Source: Microlunatus elymi
GTDB taxonomy: Bacteria > Actinomycetota > Actinomycetes > Propionibacteriales > Propionibacteriaceae
NCBI RefSeq assembly: GCF_007362775.1
Contig: NZ_CP041692.1
Span: 2,170,001 to 2,234,000, forward strand
Reading direction: 5' to 3'
DNA: 64,000 nt
The notes below the pieces were generated by a model. The model was not told the origin of the DNA. It saw only the letters and a list, made by a program, of their open reading frames with translations, and made no database searches. Positions within the stretch are counted from its first letter, which is position 1, and every line of letters starts with the position of its first letter. This document shows positions 10,543 to 18,345 of the stretch, in pieces. A program made the translations under genes and the position numbers.

Positions 10543-11816
10543 TCACGAGATCGGGACTGCGCGACCGAGCCGAGACGGTGATCGTGCTGGCCAAGGAACC
10601 GCTGCCCGGCCGGGCCAAGACGCGGCTGCAACGGCGGTTCAGTCCGAGCGTCGCGGCGCAGCTTGCCGAGGCGTCGCTGACCGACACGCTGAGTGCGGTA
10701 CGGGCTGCCGCGATATCCCGCCGGATCCTGGCCTGGGAAGGAAATCCGGACCGATGGCGTACCGGGTTCGCGGTGCTGGAGCAGGGCGATGGTGATCTTG
10801 GTCGTCGGCTGGCGCGAGTCTTCGACGCCGTTTTCGCCCTGGCGCCCGATCGGCCCGCGTTGTTGATCGCGATGGACACCCCGCAGGTCACCGCGGCGGA
10901 GTTGGAGATCGGTTGGGACGGCGCGGACGCCGTACTCGGTCTGGCCGCCGACGGCGGTTACTGGGCGATCGGGCTCCGGTCCGGTCCGGCCCGTCCGGTG
11001 TTCGACGACATCGAGATGTCGACCGAGCGGACCGGTGCCGCGCAGTTGGCACGACTGTTGGACCTCGGTCTGCGAGTGAAACTGCTGCCTCCGCTGCTGG
11101 ATCTGGACACGCCCGCCGACGCGGCGTGGATCACCGAACACCACCCGGAGCTGGGGTTCGCGCGCCGCTATCGCGAACTGACCGCCACCTCGGCGGACGC
11201 AGGAATGATCTTCGATCGCGCCTATGCGGGTCGGGGGTTGAGGGTCGAAACGGCGGCCGGCGTCGACCCGCTGCGCACCGATCTGGCGCAGTGGATGCAG
11301 CCTGCCGACTCCGCCGATCTGCTCGTGGTCGCCCGTTGCCAACCGCCGGTGCTGGACGTCGGCTGCGGACCCGGCCGGCTGGTCACCGCGCTGATCGAGC
11401 ATGGACAACCGGCGTTGGGCATCGACCTGTCCGGCACCGCGGTGACGACGAGCCTGGGGCGCGGCGGCCCCGCGCTGCGCAGGGATATCGGCGATCGGCT
11501 GCCGGCCGAGGGGCGTTGGGGGACCGTGCTGTTGATGGACAGCAACGCCGGCATCGGCGGTGACGTGGACGCGCTGCTGCGGCGTTGCCTGCAGCTGGCC
11601 GAGCCGGGCGGCCTGATCATCTGCGAGACCGATCCGGACGATGACGCGGACGAGGTGCACACGACAGCACTGTGCTCCGGAACCGCGACGACCTCCGTAC
11701 GGTGGGCGCGGATCGGTGCGGCCGCGTTGGCCCGCCGCGCCGCCCGGCTGGATCTGGCGGTGGTCGAGCACTGGTCGGGCAGCGGTCGATCGTTCGTCGC
11801 GCTGCGGACGATGTGA
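10539..11816 (+). CDS. fused DUF2064 (TIGR04282-type) glycosyltransferase-like / class I methyltransferase
   Basis: One continuous 425-residue frame encodes two domains. Residues about 10-215 match the DUF2064/TIGR04282 nucleotidyl- or glycosyl-transferase fold (TVIVLAKEPLPGRAKTRL, LLIAMDTPQV, GLAADGGYWAIGL). Residues about 225-425 are a SAM-dependent methyltransferase with motif I VLDVGCGPGRL near residue 270, then GIDLSG and EPGGLIICETDP. Both halves keep their nucleotide or SAM motifs, so this is a real fusion and not read-through of a damaged stop. It is coupled to genes on both sides: 4-bp overlap upstream and a 1-base overlap (TGATG) downstream. Substrates are unknown. Confidence 0.88.
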   Translation: MITRSGLRDRAETVIVLAKEPLPGRAKTRLQRRFSPSVAAQLAEASLTDTLSAVRAAAISRRILAWEGNPDRWRTGFAVLEQGDGDLGRRLARVFDAVFALAPDRPALLIAMDTPQVTAAELEIGWDGADAVLGLAADGGYWAIGLRSGPARPVFDDIEMSTERTGAAQLARLLDLGLRVKLLPPLLDLDTPADAAWITEHHPELGFARRYRELTATSADAGMIFDRAYAGRGLRVETAAGVDPLRTDLAQWMQPADSADLLVVARCQPPVLDVGCGPGRLVTALIEHGQPALGIDLSGTAVTTSLGRGGPALRRDIGDRLPAEGRWGTVLLMDSNAGIGGDVDALLRRCLQLAEPGGLIICETDPDDDADEVHTTALCSGTATTSVRWARIGAAALARRAARLDLAVVEHWSGSGRSFVALRTM

Positions 11817-13180
11817 TGAGCGACCCTGGCGTCCTGCTGGTGCCGGCACCGACACCTGCCGATCGCCGTGACCGTACGACGAGGTGGTTGTTGATCATCG
11901 CGATGGCGCTGATCCTCGGTGTTGATCTTGCCGTGTTGTGGCTGCAACGCGTGCACCTGGGCCGCTGGGCGCTGTTGATCGCGGTGTTGATCTTCGGCCT
12001 GATCGCGTACGGGTTCCGGCATCGTGTGGGTGACCTGCGGCCGCGGATGATCATGATCATCGCCGCGGTCTGTCAGCTGCCCGGGCTGATGTTCCGGCCG
12101 ACCCTGACCGACGACACCTACCGGTTCGTCTGGGACGGCCGGGTGCAACTGGCCGGCATCGACCCGTACCGGTATCCGCCGTTGGCAGCCGCACTGCGTG
12201 GACTGCGCGATCCGATCCTGTTTCCGCCGGGATCGCCGCGTCCGTTGATCAATCGCCCGTCGGTGCACACGATCTATCCGCCGGTCGCCGAGCTCTGGTT
12301 CACCCTGGTGGCCGCGGTCACGCCCTGGCAGGCGGGCACGCTCGGCGTCCAGCTCGCTGCCGCCGCCGTGGTGGTGATCACCACCGGCCTCCTGGCCCGC
12401 GAGCTGAGATCGATCGGATCCGCGGGGCAGCGGCGGACCGAGTTCGCCCTGCTCTACGGTGCCTGTCCGGCGGTCACCGTCGAGGCCGCCAACGGAGCAC
12501 ATCCCGATGTGCTCGCGGCGTTGTTGGTGCTGCTGATGGGGCAGGCGTTGATCCGTCGACGACACGGCCGGGCGGGTCTGTTCCTCGGCCTGGCCGCGGG
12601 CGTGAAACTGGTGCCGCTGGTGATGCTGCCGGCGTTCGTGGCGCGGGGCCGCCGCAGGATCTTGTTGATCACTCCAGCCGTGCTGCTGGCCGGCTATCTG
12701 CCGCACCTGATCGCCGTCGGTTCGCTGGTGATCGGCTACCTGCCGGGCTACCTGCACGAGGAGGGCTTCAACGGGAGCAGCCGGTTCGCGTTGTTGATCT
12801 TCCTGCCGGAGCCGTTCCGGCTGCCGGCGGCGCTGCTGCTGGCCGCGGCGTTGGCGGCGCTCGCGATGCTGCGGTCGCGTTCGGAGCCGCCGGTGGTGAC
12901 CTGCTGCTGGCTCTACGGTGCAGCCTTCCTGATCGGCACTCCGGCTTATCCGTGGTACCTGCTGCCGGTGATGGTGCTGGCGATTCTGACCCGCCGGTTG
13001 GAGTGGCTCGCACTGTGGCCGGCCGCGTACCTTTCCTTCCTGTACGGCTATCCACTGCTGCTGCAGACCGCCGGCTACGCGACCGCATTGGCGATCATCG
13101 TCGCGGTAACGATCTCGCGGGCGCGGCAGAACAAGATCAACTCCGGGACGTCAGCGGCCGTCCCGCGGCAGACCGGCTGA
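11816..13180 (+). CDS. GT87/DUF2029-like polytopic membrane glycosyltransferase
   Basis: The 454-residue protein has about ten hydrophobic helices starting near residue 23. After the second or third helix comes TLTDDTYRFVWDGRVQLAG, an acidic first external loop typical of polyprenyl-phosphate-dependent (GT-C) mannosyltransferases. Later HTIYPPVAELWF, NGAHPDVLAALLVLL and GLAAGVKLVPLVMLP match the GT87/DUF2029 group. The likely reaction is transfer of a sugar from polyprenyl-phosphate to an envelope acceptor. ATG at 11816 overlaps the previous TGA by one base. With the GT2 enzyme upstream as a possible donor synthase, the cluster forms a plausible glycan or glycolipid pathway. Confidence 0.85.
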   Translation: MSDPGVLLVPAPTPADRRDRTTRWLLIIAMALILGVDLAVLWLQRVHLGRWALLIAVLIFGLIAYGFRHRVGDLRPRMIMIIAAVCQLPGLMFRPTLTDDTYRFVWDGRVQLAGIDPYRYPPLAAALRGLRDPILFPPGSPRPLINRPSVHTIYPPVAELWFTLVAAVTPWQAGTLGVQLAAAAVVVITTGLLARELRSIGSAGQRRTEFALLYGACPAVTVEAANGAHPDVLAALLVLLMGQALIRRRHGRAGLFLGLAAGVKLVPLVMLPAFVARGRRRILLITPAVLLAGYLPHLIAVGSLVIGYLPGYLHEEGFNGSSRFALLIFLPEPFRLPAALLLAAALAALAMLRSRSEPPVVTCCWLYGAAFLIGTPAYPWYLLPVMVLAILTRRLEWLALWPAAYLSFLYGYPLLLQTAGYATALAIIVAVTISRARQNKINSGTSAAVPRQTG

Positions 13181-13182
13181 CA

Positions 13183-14151
13183 TCAAGGTCCTGCGGATCG
13201 GACGGCTTCCTCCACTGCGGTGTAGTTCGCAAGCTGCCAACGCGCTGCCTCGATCGTGTCCGCGAGCACTTGATCATGGTCGGGAAGCATTCGGCGTTCG
13301 AGCTGCCCGGACGCGATCTCCTGGCCGTAGCTGGCCTCGATGATGTTTCCGGCCGCGATACATGCGGGTAACGCGTTCAGCTCCTGACCGCTGAGCGGAT
13401 TCGCCCGTTGGTAGCCGCGGATCAGCGGGCCGATATGGGCCACGCGGTCGGCGGCTGACTCGGTGCGCTCGCGCCAGCGGAGACGCAGCCGGCGGGACAG
13501 GTATTTCGCGATGTCCCAGACGCGCGGTGCGAGTGGCAGGTGGTCGAAGTCGATGAAGCCGGCGACCTGGCCGGGGCTGCGCAGCAGGATGTTCTCGGGT
13601 GTCAGATCGCCGTTAACCAACTGGACCAGCAGCAGCTCGATGCTCTGGCAGACGCTCTCCCGCCGCAGCGCAAAGGAGTCTGCGAGGTCAGGCGGCAGCA
13701 GGAGGTCTCCTTGCAGCGCGTCGGTCATCTGCTCGCGGTATGAGTTGGCGGACCATGGATAGCCGGCCAGTGCCCGATGCAGTTCGGCAATCGCCTGACC
13801 GATGGTCTCTTCGGATCGAAGTAGGTCGGCCGGCGCGATCCGATCGGCGTCCAGTTGCGGGATGAGGGTGTACGAGTCTTCGCTGGGGCCGACAGTGAGT
13901 GTGGCCTGGTCGGTGATCATGAACTCGGCGACGTCGACGTGTTGTTGTGCCAACCAGCGCAGGACCCGCGCTTCGTCGGCCACCGGAAGATTGCGCCACG
14001 GGCTGAGGCGTTTCAGGAAGTAGCGTCTGCCGTCCTCGGCCACGATCGGCCACAGCCCGCGCCCCGTGTCCTCGGCGCCCAGGATCGGGTCGGCGCCGAG
14101 CAGGGTTGTCCAGTTCTTCAATACTGCCGTCAGTCGACCGGTGGTGAACAT
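13183..14151 (-). CDS. aminoglycoside-phosphotransferase-family (APH/ChoK-like) kinase
   Basis: The 322-residue protein read from ATG 14151 has the APH fold. The N-lobe contains the Lys of RYFLKRLSPWRN. The catalytic loop is LVNGDLTPENIL, where the usual His before GD is Asn, and the metal-binding motif is GFIDFDHL. Family members phosphorylate small molecules such as aminoglycosides, choline, homoserine or sugars, and resistance cannot be inferred from this alone. An in-frame ATG at 14220 would add 23 non-conserved residues. It is convergent with the membrane glycosyltransferase (2 bp between stops) and divergent from hemW. Confidence 0.85.
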   Translation of the reverse strand: MFTTGRLTAVLKNWTTLLGADPILGAEDTGRGLWPIVAEDGRRYFLKRLSPWRNLPVADEARVLRWLAQQHVDVAEFMITDQATLTVGPSEDSYTLIPQLDADRIAPADLLRSEETIGQAIAELHRALAGYPWSANSYREQMTDALQGDLLLPPDLADSFALRRESVCQSIELLLVQLVNGDLTPENILLRSPGQVAGFIDFDHLPLAPRVWDIAKYLSRRLRLRWRERTESAADRVAHIGPLIRGYQRANPLSGQELNALPACIAAGNIIEASYGQEIASGQLERRMLPDHDQVLADTIEAARWQLANYTAVEEAVRSAGP

Positions 14152-14239
14152 GATCAGGCTCCCTGTCTTGCTACGTGGGTTTGCTTCCCGCGATCGGCTC
14201 GTCGAGAAAAGCACAGGCACGTGCCGCAGTCACGACTTG

Positions 14240-14255
14240 TGTGACGCACGTCACG
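14240..14255. promoter_or_regulatory. possible Crp/GlxR-type operator
   Basis: TGTGACGCACGTCACG matches the cAMP-receptor-type pattern TGTGA-N6-TCACA with one outer mismatch, and GTGACG/CGTCAC are perfectly inverted about a 2-nt centre. It lies between the divergent starts at 14151 and 14326, so it could act on either gene. The family is assigned from the half-sites alone. Confidence 0.5.
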
Positions 14256-14325
14256 CGAGACCGGTCGATCGCTGCACGCTGACTTCGATGGGGCTTGCGG
14301 CGAGGTGACGCGTTAGCCTCGGCGC

Positions 14326-15543
14326 ATGCCGTCCACGTTGCCCGAGGGGGAGCCGGTGCCGCCGACCGGGGAACTGCCGACGGCGGCGTTGGTGACGGTT
14401 GCCGAGACGCCGCTGAGTTTCTATCTGCACGTGCCGTTCTGTACGACGCGGTGCGGCTACTGCGACTTCAACACCTACACCGCCGGCGAACTCGGCAACG
14501 CGCCCGGCGCCAGCCGGGTCGGCTACCCGGAAGAGGTACTGGCCGAACTTGATCTTGCTCGCCGGGTGCTCGGGCCCAACACGCCGACGGTCGGCACGGT
14601 GTTCGTCGGCGGCGGGACGCCGACCCTGCTACCGGCCGATGATCTTGGACGGATGCTGTCCGGCATCCGGGACCGGTTCGGCCTGGCCGATGACGCCGAG
14701 ATCACCACCGAGTCCAATCCGGAGTCGATCGACGAGGCCGGCATGAGCCGGCTTGTTGATCATGGATTCACCCGAATCTCGTTCGGTATGCAGTCGGTCC
14801 GCCCGCACGTGCTGGCGGTGCTGGATCGGGTGCACACCCCGGGCCGTCCCCAGCAGGCGGTGGCCGAGGCGAAGCGGGCCGGCTTTGCCCAGACGAGCCT
14901 GGACCTGATCTACGGCACCCCCGGGGAATCGTTGTCCGATTGGGAAGCCAGCCTGCGCGCCGCGATCGACGCCGAGCCGGATCACGTCAGTGCGTACTCG
15001 TTGATCGTCGAGCCGGGCACCCGACTGGCGGCGCGGATTCGTCGCGGTGAGCTGCCGATGACCAGCGAAGATGATCTTGCCGACAAGTACGAGTTGGCCG
15101 AGAAGCTGCTGATCGAGGCAGGTTACGCGAACTACGAGATCAGCAACTGGTCCCGCGGACCCGAGTCGCGCTGTCGGCACAACCTTGCCTACTGGCTCGG
15201 CCACAACTGGTGGGGCGTCGGGCCCGGCGCGCACAGCCACGTCGGCGGCGTTCGCTGGTGGAACGTCAAGCACCCGGCCGCGTACGCGAGCAAACTTGAT
15301 CAAGGAATCTCACCCGCGTATGCCCGCGAGCAGTTGACCGCCGAGGAACGCCGTACCGAACGGGTTTTGCTGGAATTACGGCTGGACACCGGCCTGGATC
15401 CGGCCGTCCTGACCGATCGCGAACGCGACCGGATCCCGGACCTGCGGGCCCGCGGGTTGATCGCGGATCGTGATGATCAACTCGTGCTCACCGCGGCCGG
15501 AAGGTTGCTCGCCGACGGCATCGTCCGCGACCTGCTCGACTGA
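14326..15543 (+). CDS. hemW: HemW radical SAM heme chaperone (coproporphyrinogen oxidase-like)
   Basis: The 405-residue radical SAM enzyme has the [4Fe-4S] motif in FYLHVPFCTTRCGYCDFN (CxxxCxxC), then GGGTPTLL, TTESNPES and ISFGMQSV. The C-terminal HemN/HemW domain carries NYEISNWSR and YWLGHNWWG. HemW members bind heme and deliver it to client proteins; they lack the extra cysteine of true HemN oxidases, and here the motif is the HemW form. The short N-terminal extension before the core is common in actinobacteria. Position near hrcA-dnaJ is the conserved actinobacterial context. Confidence 0.95.
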   Translation: MPSTLPEGEPVPPTGELPTAALVTVAETPLSFYLHVPFCTTRCGYCDFNTYTAGELGNAPGASRVGYPEEVLAELDLARRVLGPNTPTVGTVFVGGGTPTLLPADDLGRMLSGIRDRFGLADDAEITTESNPESIDEAGMSRLVDHGFTRISFGMQSVRPHVLAVLDRVHTPGRPQQAVAEAKRAGFAQTSLDLIYGTPGESLSDWEASLRAAIDAEPDHVSAYSLIVEPGTRLAARIRRGELPMTSEDDLADKYELAEKLLIEAGYANYEISNWSRGPESRCRHNLAYWLGHNWWGVGPGAHSHVGGVRWWNVKHPAAYASKLDQGISPAYAREQLTAEERRTERVLLELRLDTGLDPAVLTDRERDRIPDLRARGLIADRDDQLVLTAAGRLLADGIVRDLLD

Positions 15544-15563
15544 CCGCGCCACCCGGGCTGGGT

Positions 15564-15971
15564 CTAGTCGAACCATTCGGTGGGCTGGCCGGTCACCCGA
15601 GCGATGCAATCGAAATCGTGATCATGGTGGAGCAGGGTGAGCCGGGCCAGTTCCGCGGTCGCCGCCACCAGCAGGTCGACCGGACCGGCACTGCGGTGTT
15701 CGCCGCGCTGTGTCAATTCCTGTTGGAGGGAGTCGGCCCTTTCGAATGCTCGTTCGGGCATGAACTGCGACACGAAAATCTCGCGGAAGCGCTGCATCGT
15801 CCGCCTACGGTCCTCGATCGACCGAGCGCTGTACAGGGTCTCCAGTTCGACAATGGGGCAGATGGCGATCAGGCCGCTTCGTGCGGCCCGTTCCCAGCCG
15901 CGCGTCGCTGGTTGCTGGCGAAGAAACCGCGCCAGTGCGCTGGTGTCGATCAGATATCGTGTGTCGCTCAC
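15564..15971 (-). CDS. vapC: VapC-type PIN-domain ribonuclease toxin
   Basis: This 135-residue PIN-domain protein has acidic residues at LIDTSALARF, IVELETLYS, GPVDLLVAATA and HHDHDFDCIA, the four-residue Mg-binding set of VapC endoribonucleases. These toxins cleave specific tRNAs or rRNA when not neutralised by VapB. The preceding vapB gene overlaps by 4 bp (15968-15971), the usual antitoxin-toxin order. Length is normal and no catalytic residue appears missing, so the module is probably functional. Confidence 0.92.
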   Translation of the reverse strand: MSDTRYLIDTSALARFLRQQPATRGWERAARSGLIAICPIVELETLYSARSIEDRRRTMQRFREIFVSQFMPERAFERADSLQQELTQRGEHRSAGPVDLLVAATAELARLTLLHHDHDFDCIARVTGQPTEWFD

Positions 15972-16183
15972 CGACGGTAGTTCTTCTTGTCCATCAGGAG
16001 ATCGAGGTCGAGCGCGCCGTCCTCGATCTCGTCACGGAGTTGAATCAGTGCGAGTGCGCGACGGCGGCTCTCCAGGACTTCCCGCAACGCCGTGTTGACC
16101 GTGTCCTTCTTGGTCTTGGTGCCGAGGGCTTCGGCAACTTCGGCCACCAGTTGGTCATCCAGGTCGATCACTGTCCGAGTCAT
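15968..16183 (-). CDS. vapB: VapB-type antitoxin
   Basis: The 71-residue antitoxin has an N-terminal ribbon-helix-helix-like region, TRTVIDLDDQLVAEVAEALG followed by KTKKDTVNTALREV, that should bind its own promoter. A charged C-terminus (LDLDLLMDKKNYRR) would wrap the PIN toxin. It is the first gene of the vapBC pair with a 4-bp overlap to vapC. A second vapBC at 60442 shares the TKKDTVN core, so the two are paralogues. Confidence 0.9.
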   Translation of the reverse strand: MTRTVIDLDDQLVAEVAEALGTKTKKDTVNTALREVLESRRRALALIQLRDEIEDGALDLDLLMDKKNYRR

Positions 16184-16193
16184 CGCAACCTCC

Positions 16194-16224
16194 GAGATAT
16201 CAAGATCGCGAAGTAGTATATCTC
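16194..16224. promoter_or_regulatory. inverted repeat upstream of vapBC (candidate VapB operator)
   Basis: GAGATAT (16194-16200) and ATATCTC (16218-16224) are perfectly inverted with a 17-nt spacer, 11 bp upstream of the vapB start. Position and symmetry fit autoregulation by VapB/VapBC. The sequence itself supports only the inverted repeat. Confidence 0.45.
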
Positions 16225-16238
16225 CGCGGCGGAGCGAC

Positions 16239-17123
16239 TCACTCGCGCGCTTGATGGTCCTGGGTGACGAAGTCGATCAGCATCTCCACCTGGGTGAGCA
16301 ACTCGCGTTCAAGATCATTCCAAGTGCGCACCTGGGCCAGGATGGTCTGCCAGGCCTTGGCGACGTCGGTCTGCGTTTCGGCCGGCCAGCCCAGGTGCTG
16401 ACAGATGCCCTTCTTCCATTCGATCGAACGAGGGATCTGCGGCCACTGCTTCAGCCCGAGTCGCGCCGGCTTCACCGCCTGCCAGATGTCGATGTACGGA
16501 TGTCCGGTGACGAACACGTAGTCGCCGTACGAACCGGCGGCGACGTGATCAACGATCCGCGACTCCTTGCTGCCGGCCACCAGATGATCAACGAGCACTC
16601 CGAGCCGGCGCCCCTTGGCCGGTGCGAAGTCGGCCACGATCGCCGGAAGATCATCCACGCCGCCGAGGTATTCCACCACGACGCCCTCGTGGCGAAGATC
16701 ATCTCCCCAGACCTTCTCCACCAGCTCGGCGTCGTGCCGGCCCTCGACGTAGATCCGGCTGGGCAGTGCCACCTTCGCCCGCTCGGCCGAGCCCGCGACC
16801 GACCCGGACGCGGTCCTGCCTGGCGGCGGCGCGCACACGCCGGCTCCGCTCGGCCCGGCCAGCCGGGACGGCACGCGCGGCGGGATCTTCAACGCGACCG
16901 GTTTGCCCTCCAACAGGAAGCCGGGGCCGATCGGGAAGCTGCGTCGTTTCAGATGCCGATCCTCCAGCACCACGATCCCGTTCTCCCAGCGCACCACCGC
17001 GCCGCAGAATCCTGAGGCGGCCTCCTCGAGCACCATCCCCGCCTCGAGCACGCAGTCCTCGCTCTTGGTCAGGTGGGACTTCTGCCAGCCGGCAGCCAGC
17101 ACGTCGCCGGAATATCGCGTCAC
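16239..17123 (-). CDS. DUF3097 family protein
   Basis: This 294-residue protein of unknown function is conserved in actinobacteria beside hemW and hrcA. The N-terminal third is beta-rich (VRWENGIVVLEDRH). The C-terminal two thirds include RIYVEGRHDAELVEKVWGDD, YLGGVDDLP, LGVLVDHLV and TGHPYIDIWQAVKP. The EGxxDAE and VDH-type acidic patches are reminiscent of a Toprim-like nucleic-acid domain, an inference from pattern only. A Gly/Ala/Pro-rich linker (about residues 88-115) separates the halves. No membrane segment is visible. Confidence 0.85.
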   Translation of the reverse strand: MTRYSGDVLAAGWQKSHLTKSEDCVLEAGMVLEEAASGFCGAVVRWENGIVVLEDRHLKRRSFPIGPGFLLEGKPVALKIPPRVPSRLAGPSGAGVCAPPPGRTASGSVAGSAERAKVALPSRIYVEGRHDAELVEKVWGDDLRHEGVVVEYLGGVDDLPAIVADFAPAKGRRLGVLVDHLVAGSKESRIVDHVAAGSYGDYVFVTGHPYIDIWQAVKPARLGLKQWPQIPRSIEWKKGICQHLGWPAETQTDVAKAWQTILAQVRTWNDLERELLTQVEMLIDFVTQDHQARE

Positions 17124-17191
17124 GGCCGCACTCTACGAAGTTTCTCGCGCCGGACCCGTTGCCGACACGGCCGTTCGCCAGGAGCGATGAC

Positions 17192-17255
17192 TTCTGTATA
17201 CGCGTTCGCCCGCAGCCGCCCGAAACGGCCCGATCGGGCCGACGCGTATACGAAA
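17192..17255. repeat. palindromic element, family B copy 1
   Basis: Inverted arms GTATACGCGT (17196-17205) and ACGCGTATAC (17242-17251) flank a 36-nt GC-rich spacer that holds the palindrome CGGCCCGATCGGGCCG. Partial A/T-rich flanks TTCT and GAAAA extend the symmetry. The element lies between two leftward genes. A second copy with the same spacer length is at 25231. Confidence 0.8.
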
Positions 17256-17265
17256 ACCTCGCTGA

Positions 17266-18225
17266 TCAGGTTCCTGCCAGCGGCAGCGTCGGCCGCCCGC
17301 CGGCGCCGGACTGCCGCTCAGCGGCCGCGCGGATCTCCGCGTACCCGGGTGCGATGCCGGCGGCGACGTGGTCGGCGGGGAAGGGCCAGTCGCCCTGGCC
17401 CAACGCGTCGGATTCGGACACCCCGGCCGCGGCCAGGCGTTCGAGCTCCATCCGTACGGCGTCGATCGCGTCCCGTTGTTCGATCACGAAGTCGACCCCG
17501 ACCGGGTCACCGTGGCCGGGCACGATGATCGTCTGCGAACCGGCCAGCCCGCGCAGCCGATCCACCGTCCAGGACCACTGATCGGGCGAGGAATCCGATC
17601 CGTACCAGGGCGCCGGCGACTCGGCCGGTGCGGATTCGATCAGGTCCCCGGCGAAGATCACCCCGCCGAAACCGTCCGCGCCCGGATCGGTGACCGTGAT
17701 CACCAGATCACCCCGTGAGTGCCCGTCGCCGAGGTGAGCGATCTCCGCCACCCGGCTTCCGCCCAGTCCGACCACGTCCGCAACCGCGATCAACGTCTCC
17801 GGGAGAACCAGTTCGCCCGGATCGAAGCCCAGACTGCGGGCGCCCGCCGCGACGCCCTCGGTCGGCCCCTGCTCGGTGAGCAGGGTCTGCGACAACGACT
17901 CGTGCCCGATGCTCGGCACTCCGGCCAGGCCGGCCAGGCCGAAGGAGTGGTCGAAATGGTCATGGGTGACCACCACGGCGACCAGCGGCAGGTCGGTGAC
18001 CCGGCTGACCGCTCCCCGCAACTCGGCGCCCTGCGCCGGGCTCGAGCCGGTGTCGACCAGCAACGCACCCTCACTGCCGACCACCAGGCCGATGTTCACC
18101 GAGGCCGGCTCCGCCACCAACCGGTAGACCCCGTGGGCGACCTGCTGCCAGTCCCCGAGTCGCCATCCGACCCGCCCGCTGTCGCCGGTCGGATCCGCGG
18201 CGGCGTTCTCGGCGTTTTCACCCAT
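17266..18225 (-). CDS. metallo-beta-lactamase-fold hydrolase
   Basis: The 319-residue protein from ATG 18225 has the MBL signature VVVTHDHFDHSFG (HxHxDH). It then has the downstream metal ligands in LGDGHSRGDLVI and FAGDLIE, and the terminal IVPGHGDPV. N-terminal GVYRLVAEPASVNIGLVVGS and LLVDTGSS are typical of the glyoxalase-II-like/quorum-quenching branch. It would bind two zinc ions and hydrolyse a thioester, lactone or similar bond, but the substrate is unknown. Divergent from hrcA, its 5' region overlaps the CIRCE area, so HrcA control is possible. Confidence 0.88.
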   Translation of the reverse strand: MGENAENAAADPTGDSGRVGWRLGDWQQVAHGVYRLVAEPASVNIGLVVGSEGALLVDTGSSPAQGAELRGAVSRVTDLPLVAVVVTHDHFDHSFGLAGLAGVPSIGHESLSQTLLTEQGPTEGVAAGARSLGFDPGELVLPETLIAVADVVGLGGSRVAEIAHLGDGHSRGDLVITVTDPGADGFGGVIFAGDLIESAPAESPAPWYGSDSSPDQWSWTVDRLRGLAGSQTIIVPGHGDPVGVDFVIEQRDAIDAVRMELERLAAAGVSESDALGQGDWPFPADHVAAGIAPGYAEIRAAAERQSGAGGRPTLPLAGT

Positions 18226-18236
18226 ACCGATTAGAC

Positions 18237-18261
18237 TGGCACTCGCGAACCGGGAGTGCCA
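18237..18261. promoter_or_regulatory. CIRCE element (HrcA operator)
   Basis: TGGCACTC (18237-18244), a 9-nt spacer and GAGTGCCA (18254-18261) form a perfect inverted repeat with the classic CIRCE arm-spacer-arm geometry. It sits 84 bp upstream of hrcA. A TAGACT hexamer at 18232-18237 directly upstream could be the -10 box, so bound HrcA would block initiation of hrcA-dnaJ. Confidence 0.9.
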
Positions 18262-18345
18262 ATCGAGACCCGGCATCGCATCGGGGTAAGACGGCAACGG
18301 GGCAGGAACGGAAGGCCGACGACAATCGAGAGCCAGGGGAGGGCC

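Noticed and set aside
10512-12757. Long open frames antisense to the glycosyltransferase genes
   Set aside because: High-GC shadows rich in Arg, Gln and His without domains; the sense proteins are clear.
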